From: Rhizomys pruinosus
Lineage: Eukaryota > Chordata > Mammalia > Rodentia > Spalacidae
Direction: 5' to 3'
Assembly: GCA_009823505.1 (NCBI GenBank)
Contig: VZQC01007107.1
Span: forward strand, 373,928-437,927
Length of the DNA stretch: 64,000 bases
This document shows, piece by piece, positions 1 through 10,841 of this stretch (positions within the stretch are counted from its first letter, which is position 1; each line of letters starts with the position of its first letter). A model generated the notes under the pieces. That model was given only the letters and a program-made list of their open reading frames with translations. It had not been told where the DNA came from and did not search any database. Both the position numbers and the translations under genes were made by a program.

Positions 1-453
1 GATGGTGGGGTGATGGGATGGTGGTGAGGTGATGGTGTGGTGATGGTGGGATGGTGGTAGGGTGGTGGGGATGATGGTGGGGTGATGGTGGGGTGATGGT
101 GGTGATGATGGTGGGGTGATGATGGGGTGAGGCTGTGGTGATGGTGGGGTGAGGCTGTGGTGATGGTGGGGTGATGGTGGGAAGGTGGTGGGGTGAGGGG
201 TGATGGTGGGGTGATGGTGGGGTGGATAGTAGGGTGGTGGTGGGGCTGATGGTGAGGTGATGGTGTTTTGGTGGTGGGGTGATGATGGGGGTTATGGTGG
301 AGGTGATGGTGGGGTGCTGGTGCATGGTGGTGGGGATGATGGTGGGGTGATGGTGGGTGGTGGTGGGGTGGTGGTTTGGTAATGGTGAGATGATGGTGAG
401 TTCATGGTGTTGTGGTGGTGGGGTGACGATGGGGGTGATGGTGGGGTGGTGGT
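1..453. repeat. GT-rich minisatellite, degenerate GATGGTGGGG units
   Basis: Imperfect tandem copies of an 8-11 base unit built on GATGGTGGGG run from the left edge to a clean stop near 453. Units vary in length and carry scattered substitutions (GAGGCTGTGG, GATGATGGGG). The array is cut by the window edge, so its full size is unknown. Confidence 0.93.
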
Positions 454-789
454 ATTATTGATCCAGGTCTGGAGGACTTAGGAATATAAGAGAAAGTAAG
501 ATGGAGCAGTCGGGGACAGTTGATTCAAAGACGTTTGAGTGTGAAACGAAGGAAGCAAGGGAAGTAGCTGGATAGTGAGGTGGGTGAAGAGGGAGTTAAT
601 CTTTTTCTTTTGTCTTCTGAGATGTAAAAATCACAAAATTTCATGGGCAGTATTTTCAGTTACAGTCTCTTCCTGAGATACAGGAATGGCCATAGTGGAG
701 TTGTCTCATTTGTGAGTTCTTCAGAAATTTCAAGGAAAGACTAACATGGGAGGAAACTGTGGAGACCAGAGTGGGCCATGTGCTAGTTC
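454..789. other. Unique sequence, no gene seen
   Basis: No repeat or coding signal is recognised. Reading frames here are short and unremarkable. Confidence 0.6.
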
Positions 790-826
790 CAGCCCAGCCC
801 AGCCCAGCCCAGCCCAGCCCAGCCCA
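790..826. repeat. (CAGCC)n microsatellite
   Basis: About seven perfect CAGCC/AGCCC pentamers. Open frames crossing it show low-complexity W-A-G-L or P-A-Q-P-S repeats, which are an artefact of the pentamer. Confidence 0.95.
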
Positions 827-1251
827 CATCACCAGGCTGAGCAAGAGGAGCAGGGTGGTGTGGCCATGGAACCTTCCACTCCCGGCTCCAGAGCTCTGGG
901 CCTCTGTTTTTAGGCTCACGCTGCCCAGATTGGCTCTGTGGAATTGGTGGCTGTCCTGACATCCCTGTGTGCAGCAGCTGGCTTGGTGTGACTCAGCATG
1001 CTGGTCATATCGTCCCACTGGTGTGGGGGTGCTACCATCACTGGCCTTGGGATCCACATGGGCCTGATTGAAAGGGGGCAGAAGGCAGGCGGTGTAGAGC
1101 CTGGGGAATATTCCACAGGGAGCAAGGTTATAAAAACAAGGAAGGGGACGCATACCCAGGCTCTTGAATGGAATCCCTAAAGAGAAGCTAGTTTTCCTTT
1201 CCAGTCTCTGAAAATAGTTGAAGTAGGGGAGGGAGGCGAGGAGGGAAAAGC
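827..1251. other. Unique sequence, no gene seen
   Basis: Moderately GC-rich sequence without recognised repeats. Several overlapping open frames on both strands show no domain, no signal peptide and no codon pattern that favours one of them. Confidence 0.5.
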
Positions 1252-1378
1252 AGCCTGTGGTAGTGCATGGCCCATTATTCCAGCACTTGTGAGATGGAGA
1301 CGGAGGGATCAGTTCAAGGTCATCCTCAGATACATAGGGAGTTCAAGGCTAGCTTGGGCCACCTGAAACCCTTTCTAG
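1252..1378 (+). mobile_element. Old B1-like SINE arm (B4/RSINE1 type)
   Basis: Diverged match to the B1-like half of B4-type SINEs: a TGGTAGTGCATGGCC start, CCAGCACTTGTGAG, and the diagnostic TTCAAGGTCATCCTCAG followed by a second AGTTCAAGGC block. A short (CCCCAG)n tract follows. Confidence 0.7.
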
Positions 1379-1396
1379 CCCCAGCCCCAGCCCCAG

Positions 1397-1690
1397 CTGA
1401 GGAACTATTAGCAGTTTACAGCTGCTGGGAGAGGGAGATTCCCTTTTCTTTAATGGCATGATGCAGGTTGGTTTGTCAGGCTCCCGGGGATAGACCCACA
1501 CCCAAGAGCTTTTTGGGAACACAACTTAGACTCAATGAACCTAAAAAAAACAGAGGGCATAAGGGAGAGCGGTGAGGTAGATGGTAGGGCTGGACCTGAG
1601 AGGACATGAGGAAGGAAGCTTGAATATGGTCAAAATACATTGTATGAAATTCTCAAAGAATCAATAAAATAATTAAGAATAAAAAACCGA
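1397..1690 (+). mobile_element. L1 (rodent Lx type) 3' UTR fragment
   Basis: Sequence typical of rodent L1 3' UTRs: a GAGAGGGAGA block, a GTAGGTT-like TSD-distal block with CCCACACCCAAGAG, GGACATGAGG, then ATCAAAATACATTGTATGAA and an AATAAAA tail. Heavily 5' truncated, on the plus strand. Confidence 0.85.
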
Positions 1691-1715
1691 ATAATGCAAA
1701 AATGACCAATTTAAG

Positions 1716-1717
<2 letters not shown>

Positions 1718-1752
<35 letters not shown>
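1718..1752. repeat. (TG)n microsatellite
   Basis: About 17 perfect TG dinucleotides. Confidence 0.97.
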
Positions 1753-1753
<1 letters not shown>

Positions 1754-2795
1754 CCTTGCTGCAGTAAAATGAGAGGGCTACCTCTTCCATTTATGGGAAG
1801 AAAGGTTCCATCTGGTGAGGGAAGACAGGTGACATTCCTGATATATGACCAGGAAGTCACTGGAACCTTTCAAGGCCTCACATGAACCCTATAATCCCAC
1901 ATTGAACCTGCTCCCTCTGTTGCCCCTTCTTAGAGCCCCTGGCTAAAAGAAATTGGTATCGAGCCAGACACTCAGCCACATCCCCACTCTGGGGTTTCTG
2001 GGCTGCAGACTCTCATTAAATTGACTGTGAAGGTTTTTCTGTTTGGGCCAGGAGCAATGGCGCAGGGGATGTGGTGGGACTTGGGAGCTGTCGTTTTCAG
2101 CCCCGAGTGCCTGGAGACGCGATAATTCAATCAGGGGCTGTGCTGTGACCTCCTCCTCCCTCTAGTCTGGGCCAGGTCCAGCCACATGGTCCTCAGCCCA
2201 GCAGCCAGACAGATTTTCAAAATGGAACAATTAAATATAAAACGAGCTGTCTGAACCGATTTTTCCCCTTCATCCCCAGCCAGCCCTGTGAACAGTCTTC
2301 CTAGCATCATCTTCATTAGCAGCCAAGACAGTCTCGACAGGACTCGAACAGCTGGCTCCAAATTGTGCGCTCTGTGTCCTGAAGCGCAGGCTCCTGTTCT
2401 GCCTGCCGCCTGCCTGTGCTTTCTCTACACCCCTCTTCTGACTTCTTGCTCCAAAGTCAAAAGCTCTGGGCATGCCTTCTGATGTCAAGGACCAGGCAGC
2501 CACATCTGGTCACACAACTGCCCAGGGCTCAGCCTGATGTGAATGGAGGAGTTGTGCAGGCAGCGAGTATTCGGGGAATCTTTGGCCAGAGAGAAGGGCC
2601 TGCCCGTGTGACTCCTCCAGGCCTAGCTGTTGGTGGTGACTGTGAAGGGAGGGAGGGAAGGAGGTCTCCCTGGACGAGCCAGAAGAGCTCCATTTGTCAC
2701 TTGCTCCTCCTTGCCCCATAGCTGCATGCTGGCCTCATGACCCCTCATGCAGGCACAGGCTGGGAGGCAGCTCAGGAACAAGAACAGGCCGGGGA
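1753..2795. other. Repeat-poor unique sequence, possible conserved element
   Basis: About 1 kb without recognised repeats. The 2,000-2,300 part alternates GC-rich and AT-rich blocks (TTAAATTGAC, GATAATTCAATCA, AACAATTAAATATAAAA), the texture of conserved non-coding sequence. Overlapping open frames on both strands near 2,270-2,900 are not convincing as exons. Confidence 0.4.
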
Positions 2796-2820
2796 GTGTG
2801 TGTGTGTGGGGGGGGGGGGG
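2796..2820. repeat. (TG)n followed by poly(G)
   Basis: Six TG units run into a 13-base G tract. Confidence 0.95.
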
Positions 2821-3020
2821 TTCACTGGAGCTTCTTAGAACCACCAAGTGTTGGTATTCAAGATGGTGAAATTGAGGCTGAGGTGTTGAAGGAGAGCTCA
2901 AAAGTACACTTCCTTGGGACCAGGCATCGTCTTCTATCTGCTCTATCAGCCTCTGGACACAGAGCTCTTGGGCTCAAGCACAGTTCCTGGCATCTACTTA
3001 TTGCTTAATAACTGTTGGTC

Positions 3021-3280
3021 GGGGCTGGAGAGATGGCCTAGCGGTTAAGAGCACCGACTGCTCTTACAGAGGACCCGGGTTCGATCCCCAGCACCCACAT
3101 GGCGGCCGAGAACCGTCTGAAACTCCAATTCCAGGAGAACTCCAGCTCCAGGGGAATCCGAGACCCTCTTCTGACCTCCGCGGCGTTGCACGACACGGGT
3201 GCACAGACTTGCATGCAGGCAGTACATTCATACACATACAGAAATAAATAAAATTATTAAAAAAAAAATTTTAAAAAAAA
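3021..3280 (+). mobile_element. B2 SINE, full length, 17-bp-duplication subtype
   Basis: tRNA-like head with A box (TGGCCTAGCGGTTAAGAGC) and B box (GGGTTCGATCC), B2 body, and an A-rich tail. It contains the tandem AACTCCAATTCCAGGAG/AACTCCAGCTCCAGGGG block. Flanked by TSD TAACTGTTGGTC at both ends. Many intact CpGs suggest a recent insertion. Confidence 0.95.
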
Positions 3281-3292
3281 TAACTGTTGGTC

Positions 3293-3480
3293 GCCTGGCA
3301 TGGTGGCACACACCTTTAATCCTAGCACTTGGGAGGCAGAGGCAGGCAGATCTCTGTGAGATCAAGACCAGCCTGGTCTATAGAGTGAGTTCCAGGCCAG
3401 CTGGGACTACGGGGAGACCCTGTCTCAAAAAGACAAAAAAACAACAAAAAACAAAAACAAAAAACGAAAACAAAACAAAA
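3293..3480 (+). mobile_element. B1 SINE
   Basis: Full B1 from GCCTGGCATGGTGG to GAGACCCTGTCTC, with a long A/C-rich tail. It abuts the downstream TSD of the preceding B2 and is itself followed by another copy of AACTGTTGGTC. Confidence 0.95.
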
Positions 3481-3911
3481 AACTGTTGGTCAACTGAACT
3501 AGTGGGAACATGCAGGCAGGAAGAAATATGAGACTCTCAGTGCCTCCGACTCAGGATAGTGCTAGCTTATTCTCCATATCCCCAGGGCCCGGAATAGGCC
3601 TGACACATAGGAGCTTCTCAGTACAGGCTCTTAAATAATTCATCACAGCTGGAAGCAAGATGACGTCAAACAAAGAGTCCACACTCCTGTGTTCCATAGT
3701 CATTTTGGGAATTTGAGCAACCCATTTTCTAGGACTTTGGCTGTAGGTAAAGAAGGTTCTGGGGTGAAGAATGTGCACTGGCCACTGGCTTGGGTATAAG
3801 GAAGCTCAGGCTCCCCATTTTCTATTGTGGGCCAAGTTCCTTAATCTTCTCTGGGCTTTGCTTTCCCCTTGGGCTAAGTGGGTCTCCAGATCCCTACCAG
3901 ATCCAACATCT

Positions 3912-4053
3912 TTTTTTTTTTTTTTTGGCTTTTTGAGGCGGGGTCTCCCTTTTGCCCCAGCTGGCCTGGAACTCAGTATATAGATGGGGCTGGCCTTGAA
4001 CTCACAGAGATCTGCCTGCCTCTGCCTCCCAGGTGCTAGGATCAGGCCTGGCT
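3912..4053 (-). mobile_element. B1 SINE
   Basis: Reverse-strand B1: poly(T), GGGGTCTCCC, then GCCTTGAACTCACAGAGATC. Flanked by an 11-bp TSD, ATCCAACATCT, at 3,901-3,911 and 4,054-4,064. An MIR-like remnant may lie just upstream (about 3,790-3,890). Confidence 0.95.
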
Positions 4054-4064
4054 ATCCAACATCT

Positions 4065-4678
4065 TGAGAATGAAGCTTGGAGACCCAGAGCACACAGGTC
4101 CAGGGTGCGAGTCTCTGATCCAAGAATCCTGGGAAGGTGGAGAGTTTTCTTCCCAAGCTAGAGAGCAGATTGAGAAGCAGCCTGGATTTCAGAGACAAGA
4201 ATGAGAAGAAAATAAAGAAGTGGGCATTGTATTCTGGAATAGTAGCCTAAGGAAGGAATGTCGTTGAATGGGGACGAGGCTCAATCATCAACTGCACCTC
4301 AGATGACTCCAGCTCCACCTGGGACATGTTGCTGACCTTGGGTCACCAAGTGCCATTTCAAGTGCTGCTGCTATGGCAGAGGCATGTTTTGGGAGAGGGG
4401 CTAAACCTTAGAGGACATTCATAGATGTTTTAATGTTCTTTGTGACCCTGGGAAGGACTTTGATTCTATGTGACTCCAGGGTTAACCTCAAACTGCTCTG
4501 CAAAGGCTAGGCGGGAGCAGGGAATCATGGCGGCGACCTAAAACATGTTCCTGGAATTGCTAAGTAACCCAGATGACCTGCCATTTGTGTACTGAATCCA
4601 TTAAAAAGAGACTAAGCATGACTCTCCCCAGAGAAGCCCACACCATGCTTGGGTACGTTCATTCTTTCCCTGAGCATG
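4065..4678. other. Unique sequence, no gene seen
   Basis: No recognised repeat or gene. Confidence 0.5.
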
Positions 4679-4709
4679 TCTCTCTCTCTCTTTCTCTCTC
4701 TCTCTCTAA
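4679..4709. repeat. (TC)n microsatellite
   Basis: Near-perfect TC run with one TT interruption. Confidence 0.93.
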
Positions 4710-4829
4710 TCAACACTTGTGCTTCAGATCTAGGTTAAAAATGCCATTCAGCAAATCTCCAACTCTGCTTCATATTGGCTCTCCCTGAAATTCTTTTCTT
4801 TGTCCAAGCCAAGAGTCCCTGTGCCTCCA

Positions 4830-5362
4830 TCTACGTTGCACTAGAAGAGGAAGAGGAAACCTGATTCTTGGCCTTTGACTTTTAAGAACAGGCATGAATA
4901 ATTTTCTTGGGTTACTTGACCAATGGGATTTTGAAAAGCCAGTTGTTTCATTTTGTAAATAATCTTTTCCTCATTCTGGTGCTTTGGAGTTATCCGCTGC
5001 CCCATTGTAGTATTGCTTATTTTAGAGGACTTTTCTTCCACTGAGTGCACTCTCAGTGGAAGGAGATTGCCAAGCTGATCTAGTTCTTCGACTCCTGTTC
5101 TGACAAATGTTTCTTCCGTCAAGTCTTCGACTTCACTTGCAGGCTTGCCGTCTTCTGGTCTGTGTGGTGTGGGCCCGTTTCTCCTTAGCACACTTCTCGC
5201 TCTTGTTCCAGCCATGTTGTGATGCCCAGCAGCTGCTCGTGCTCGGGGGTCTGTCCTTCCAGCCCATCCAAATCTGCTGCAGTTGCTCGTACTTTGCTCT
5301 GATCCGGTCCTGGATTTGTTGGAGTTGAGCATATGTAGTAGTCTCAGCCAATGAGTACTCAT
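4830..5362 (-). pseudogene. Retrocopy-like broken coding sequence, parent not recognised
   Basis: On the minus strand an open stretch begins near 5,351 with a Q-rich, coiled-coil-like start ([20 protein letters not shown]). It continues through at least two frame changes (near 5,265 and near 5,180) into a charged run of about 110 residues containing [20 protein letters not shown], and ends at a TAG near 4,839. The three frames join into one protein-like sequence with sensible composition, which suggests a degenerated intronless copy of an mRNA rather than chance. I do not recognise the parent protein. No poly(A) tail or clear TSD was seen, so a broken exon or an unlisted repeat cannot be excluded. 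Confidence 0.45.
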
Positions 5363-5384
5363 AGGACTGTTTCTATGTACATAT

Positions 5385-5745
5385 GTTATGTTTTGGGTGT
5401 AGTTGGATTATGTCCCTCCAAGGATTGTGTATCAGAAGCTTAGTCCCAATTTAGTGCTGTTAAGATATGTGGGAATCTTAAGATTTGGGACCCAGAGGAG
5501 GTTATTAAGTCATTGAGGGCCCTGCTCTTGGAAGAAGTCATAAGACTCGTAGTGAGGCAGTGGCTAGTTCTCCTGAGACCTTCTGTCATGATGCCCCATG
5601 CCAATATGTGATATAGCCTGGGAGGAACTTGCCAGAGTTGGGACCATGCTATTTGGGTTTTTAGTGCCCACAAGCTGTAAGCTAAATAAACCTCTTTTCT
5701 TTGCAAGAAATCCAGCTTTAGGTATTTTTCTGTAGTAAAAGAAAG
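5385..5745 (+). mobile_element. MaLR-like LTR
   Basis: Resembles mammalian MaLR LTRs: a GGATTATGTCCCTCCAAGG 5' region, a central AGGAGGTTATTAAGTCATTG block, and the 3' block CTGTAAGCTAAATAAACCTC TTTTCTTTGC leading to GGTATTTTTCTGTAG. No internal retroviral sequence adjoins it, so it looks solitary. Confidence 0.7.
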
Positions 5746-5777
5746 GGGCAGGTACACACCTTCAGTTCAACGAGTGT

Positions 5778-5885
5778 TTTTTTTTGTTTTGTTTTGTCTT
5801 TTTGAGACAGGGCCTCTCTGTAGCCCCGGATGACCTGGAACTTGCTATGTAGAGCAGGCTGACCTCTGTCTCACAGAACTGGTAT
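5778..5885 (-). mobile_element. B1 SINE, truncated
   Basis: Reverse B1 beginning with a T/G-rich tail complement (TTTTGTTTTGTCTTTTTGAG) and ending early after CTCACAGAACTGG; it lacks the 5' part of the element. Confidence 0.85.
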
Positions 5886-6284
5886 AACTCTTAATGATTT
5901 TTTAACATTTATTTACTGAAAACTTGATGATTTTCACATGTCATCTGGATTATGCCCAGATATCCTTCTTCCATGTTATCCCACATTGGGACACACACTT
6001 TACCAGCACCAGTGCAGGCCTGCATGAGAATCCTTCAACTGGTATAGTTTACCCTCCCATAGAGCTGGACAGAGAGCATGTCTCCTGTGTTCCACACTGT
6101 TGGGAGTATTGCCTGGGTTTCTGTGGGAGGCAGCATCAGGGAATAGCTAAGGAGATAGGCTCTAGGTTTGGATCATTCCTCTGTTGCTACACAAAAAGTT
6201 GTGTGGGTAGGGCCAGGCAGGGAGACATTTGAACTGCCTGTCATGATTCATGCTTTAATTATTGAGGCACTGAGAGGGGAGTTG

Positions 6285-6402
6285 GATTGGCAGAGACACT
6301 TGGGAGGCAGAAGCAGGAGGATCTTCTAAAGCAAGGAAGGCCACCTTGCTTTATATAGCAAATTTCAGGCCAGCCAGGGGTATATAATGACACCCTGCCT
6401 CA
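6285..6402 (+). mobile_element. Old B1-like SINE
   Basis: ACTTGGGAGGCAGAAGCAGGAGGATC and CCCTGCCTCAAACC identify a diverged B1-type element. Its A-rich tail has expanded into the following (CCAA)n tract. Confidence 0.75.
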
Positions 6403-6614
6403 AACCAAACCAAACATAAGAACCAACCAACCCACCAGACAGACAACCCACTAACCAGCCAACCAACCAACCAACCAACCCACCCACCAGCCAACCCACT
6501 AACCAGCCAACCAACCAATCAACAAACCAACCAACCAACCAACCAACCCACAACCAACCAACCAACCCACCAAACAGCCAACCCACCAAAAAGCCAACCC
6601 ACCAACCCACCAGA
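6403..6614. repeat. (CCAA)n-type imperfect tandem repeat
   Basis: About 210 bases of AACCAACC-type units with variants (CCCACCAG, CCACTAACC). The minus-strand frame across it reads as long V-G-W-L repeats, which come from the microsatellite and are not a membrane protein. Confidence 0.95.
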
Positions 6615-7317
6615 CTGGAAACCTTGTCTGAGCACTTACTTACAGGAAGAAGAATGAGGGGTGATCCAGGAATGGTCCTGTTCAATGTTCACCCTTGGCT
6701 CTGTCAGACTTGTGGTGTGGGATGTTATACTAAGCCACGCTTGCTGGGGGGACCCTGAGGATGATCATCCTTGTTCAGCGAGTAAAAGGTGAGGACCAAT
6801 AACTGTGAGAACTTGACTGCTGCTGGAGGTATAACAAGTGCCTCCTCCTCTCCAACGCCACAGTAACTGGCTCTGTGGTCTGATCCTAGGGCTACTGGAG
6901 ACTACCATCCTAACTGATGCGTATCCTTGGAGCCTTGTGCTGATATGGTTTCTGCAGCTTTTGCAGCTGCTTACCTTGTTCCTCAGTATGCCATGGCTCC
7001 AGACAGCCCTGGGGTTGTGGCAGGTCTTCATAGTGGCTTCTCTGGGGGGTCTGCCACCTGTCAGGCTGCTGTGGGACTTCATCCAGAGCCCAGGGACCTT
7101 TCCTTTTCCATTCTTCCCAGGCTCAGAGAAGCACCTATCCCAACAGATCACCTATTGCAAGTGCCTTCTGCACTCAAAGTCACATCCAAAATGACCAGCA
7201 TCCACTCAAAGGGCTGACACATCCCCAGCATCCAGAAGAGTCTGTCTGCAAGCTGCCTGGGTGCATCGGCTTCCCTTGGTCTGTGGGGCACTCATCCCTG
7301 ACTCCCTTGGAGGGGAA
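6615..7317. other. Unique sequence, no gene seen
   Basis: Overlapping open frames of about 100-130 codons on both strands lie at 6,765-7,217. None has a recognisable domain, and they exclude one another, so no coding call is made. Confidence 0.45.
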
Positions 7318-7720
7318 TATATGTTACGTTTTCCATTGCTATGACAAAAATACTCAACCAAAAGCAATGTAAGGAAGCTTCGAAGGGTTTATTTTAGACT
7401 ACAGTTTGTAGGTACAGTGCATTATGGCCAGGAAGTCATGGTGGCAGGTATAGGAAGCTGGTCACCTTGCATCCTCAGTCAGGAAGCAGAGCGATGAATG
7501 CTCAGCTCATTTTCTCCTTTTCATTCAGTCTGGGGCCCAGGGAATGGTGCCGCCCACATGCAGGTGGATCTTCCCTGCCCCATTAAACCTTTCTGGAATC
7601 AAGTCATAGACAAACTCAGAGATTGTGTTTCCATGGTGATTCTAAATCCTGTTTAAGTGACAAGAGCAACCATCCCAGAGAGACGGGATGGTATCCAGAG
7701 GTACATGAAACATATGCTTC
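7318..7720. mobile_element. Rodent interspersed repeat, name uncertain (family A)
   Basis: Begins with TTCCATTGCTATGACAAAAA, then AAGGGTTTATTTTAG and TTCAGTCTGGGGCCCAGG, and ends near AGCAACCATCCCAGAG. Related copies lie at 20,965-21,175 and 27,798-28,560, so it is a dispersed family. It resembles rodent repeats that start with a GCTGTGATAAAACAC-like block; I am not sure of the formal name. Confidence 0.6.
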
Positions 7721-10700
7721 AGGAATCACAAGCATTGTCACCCAATGTCAGCCCCCGGGGCACAAGGTAGGAGTTTTGTAAGTGTATTGCTTGAAAATAG
7801 CCTAGCCTTTAATCTCCTTTGACCACAGAAAGGGGAGACTTTGGTATCTTCTATTTGGAGGCACAGAATGCCTGAGAGAGGCTGAAGTGGGATTTAATTC
7901 AATTTACACTGCCTGAAACTGCCTCTGAGGGGGCAGGTTGGTTAAAAGGCTTATAATTAATATTGTATTGTCATCCCAGGTTTCCAAAGCAGGAGACTGT
8001 TAACCTCTCTCCTCTCAGAGACCCCTAGACTCCACTGAGCAATCACAGTCACCACAGTGCAACTCTAAAAGAACAGCATGCAATGATTCGCTGGGCACAG
8101 GCCCAACAGCTTGGAGTTGGTCCTTCCTAAGTCGTTTAATGGTTAATTACATGCTGTGTAATGTAAAAAATGCAGCAAGGCCACATTAAGAATAAATCCG
8201 ATTGTTTGCAAAGCATGAGATAGAAATTCAGGTCTGGCGTTCTTCCATTTTTAGGGACTGGGTATTGCAGCTTTGGTGTGGGAGAGCCCCGGAAATAGAA
8301 CTGCTGTTTTTATAACAACCCTTTTACCCTTAAATGCCTACTTTCTCCCTGTAAGTGCAGCAAAGTATGGAAATATTGCTGTGCTCTTCGGTGCAATTTT
8401 CTGACTGTGATTTTTTTTTTCTTCTGTTAAAAGCCCCAAGAGAGAGTACATTTCTCTACCTACTTATTTGCCACTGTCAAAAGATAACAAAATTCATGAA
8501 AGATTCTGCTGTCAATCCCCAACAAATAAGCAATTATTTCAGGCTGGTGCTTTAAGCAAACATGCTTTCCATGGCTGACACTTGCCTTTCTTCTGAGTGG
8601 AAGTGGGGCCTGGGGTGCTGTTGCTTCCAGATGTTTTGGTTCTCATCTTTAAGATGGCAGAGAAACAGCTGTTCCAAAGCATTCGGGTAACTTTCCTCTA
8701 GCTGTGTGGCCAATTCAGTGCTGGCTGTGGTGCCTTTCAGTTGCTTACTAGGTGAGAGGGGAGTGCAAAGTAACTTCCCTCACAGCCTCATGAAGCCCAT
8801 CATGCCAGGATGCTCCATGGGATGCAGGGCAGTAAGTACTGGGAAGGCTTGAAGGGGAAGGGAAAATAGATGATCTTGCTCCATCATAATCCAGGGAAGA
8901 CACATAAAAGGATGTGAGCATAATGTTCTTGAAAGATACACAATTGAGTGCCTGTCACAAGTAATTGATGACTGAGATCCTGAAGAACCTGGCCATCATT
9001 AAAAATTCCATATAGATGAACACACGTCACAGCCTCCTGACACCTCACCAGTTTCCTCTTTGCAGGAATCTTTGTGGGATCAAATTAGAAGTACGATTTC
9101 CTGAAAGGCAATATTTCTGCTCTGGACTCCTGGGAGTCTCGGTTTGGCTTTCATCTTGATATTGAACTTGAATTTTATGATAAGTGTGTATAGCCCTGGG
9201 TCCCCCTTGATAAAAACGATGACACCTACAATGAACGCTCGTTTTGGTGGAAGGGTGAGGAGTAGGCTCCCCTGATTGCTTGAACTCTAGAATTAATTAA
9301 CTCAATGTCTCTCCGGCATTTGTGGAATTCTCCCTAAAGTCCCCCAGCTTGCTCTGCAGTCTTGCCTGAGTGAAGAGCTGCCATGGTGCATGGATTTGAA
9401 TTCCTGGAGGAGGGTGGATGCTTGCGGCTCCCCAAGGATTAGAGAGTGAGACCAGCATGTGGAAGCTGTGGGGATGCTAATTGCCAGGAGAGTCTTCTCC
9501 CACTGACAGCTCCCAGAGAACAGGAATGCAGGTCCCCTGGGGACCTGCGGAGGTGTTTCCTTAGTAGTGGGGGAAACTGTGGGTGGAGCTGGAAGGGCTC
9601 TTGGGAGGCTTCCTTAGTAGCTGGTTATCAGTGAGATTGACGATCTGATCACTTCCCCTCATCCAACTCTGCTCGCCCTCCATGCTGGAGATGGAAACAC
9701 CAGGGAATGAATGTTCTTGTGCATATGGCCTTCGACAGTGACTGGTGGGTGTGCAGACCCCAGCTCCCTCTCCTTGGGTGGGCAGATGCTTTGGTTTCTG
9801 CTGAGAGATTTCTCAAGGGGATCATTTCTTGCCTATAGTATTTACTGGCTTGACATAGCCTATTAGGTGAAGTTTCATTAGGTTTAGGGGTGACTTCTCT
9901 TCTCTTCCTCATACCCCCAGTTCCCCATTTATCTCAACCTCCCAAATAAACTACACATCCTTATCTCAGGGCCTGTTTCTAGGGGATCCCCAACAAAGAT
10001 GAGGGCTTTCTTGTCTGAGCAGCACCTGTCCTGAGATGGCACCCATTTAAATGAGGACTGCTGAACACCTTCCACAGCTCCAGGGTACCATATTGCGAGG
10101 GGCTTCTGCAGCTTTGGTGAGAACAGAAACAACTCTGATGATCTCCCGCTTGCCGTCCCCATACCCGTCGTCTGCTCAGCAGGGTCCCCGCTGGCGCCCC
10201 ATCTGCTTGCTCCTTCCTTCCTCTGCAGGCATGGCTGTGCTGAGAACGGCGATGCACTGGCTTGGCTTGTCACGTCCGTCTACCTCCAGCTGCTCCCCGG
10301 TACTTCAGAGCTGAGGGACCCATATTTGCTACCCTAATCCTTCCAAGTGCCTTTGGGCAACCCCAGGACATTACCAAGAACAGCCTTCTACCCACTCAGG
10401 CTTCCTGCTCTCCACTCCTGAGATACCTGGCAAGACCAGGGGCACCATTCAGAATACTGAGTTTTATTGTACATTAGGAGAAGAGCCCTTAGGGGGCTGA
10501 GCTAAAGGTGTCTTGCCTCACCCAAATGTGAATGTCCAGGGATATTATATGTTTCCCCTCTTACCTTAAAAGTCCAGAATCCTGGTTAGCTGACAAGACT
10601 AGAAAACAAGGAATCTAAACGAGTTGTGCTGAGACAAACAGCTCTTCCTTCTGCATTAGAAGTGGAGAAGCCCTGTCTTGGATGGCAAGGAGGGGAGGCA

Positions 10701-10840
10701 GAAACAGGTAACTCCTCTGTAATGCCCTGCTGAGCTCTGGTTGCCAATTAGCTGTCTGGGTGCACCACCAGGCCCAGTCTGTGGGTCTCACAGATATAGA
10801 AACGCACTCAACCTAGAACCTGGGAACTAACAGAAGTTCA
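7721..10840. other. Three-kb repeat-poor block, possible conserved elements
   Basis: No SINE or LINE is recognised over about 3.1 kb, which is exceptional in this window. The 7,880-8,580 part is rich in AT homeodomain-type cores (TTATAATTAATATT, GGTTAATTACATGC, TTAATTCAATTTAC). The 8,990-9,310 part has a similar texture. Open frames at 9,649-10,477 overlap on both strands and carry no recognisable domain. Regulatory function is inference. Confidence 0.45.
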
Positions 10841-10841
10841 G

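Noticed and set aside
1..453. Possible telomere- or centromere-type satellite
   Set aside because: Units are irregular in length and sequence; it fits a local GT-rich minisatellite.
3021..3095. tRNA-like A and B boxes in many places
   Set aside because: They belong to B2, B3, B4 and ID SINE heads, which lack a folded tRNA cloverleaf; no true tRNA gene was seen.
3045..3227. Recurrent 60-100-codon frames with C-R-A-M-P-R-R-S-E-E or M-Y-C-L-H-A-G-L-C-T motifs at many places
   Set aside because: All are translations of B2/B3 SINEs; the repeated protein motif reflects the repeated DNA, not a gene family.
6365..6685. Minus-strand 106-codon frame rich in V-G-W-L, resembling a membrane protein
   Set aside because: It is the translation of the (CCAA)n tandem repeat.
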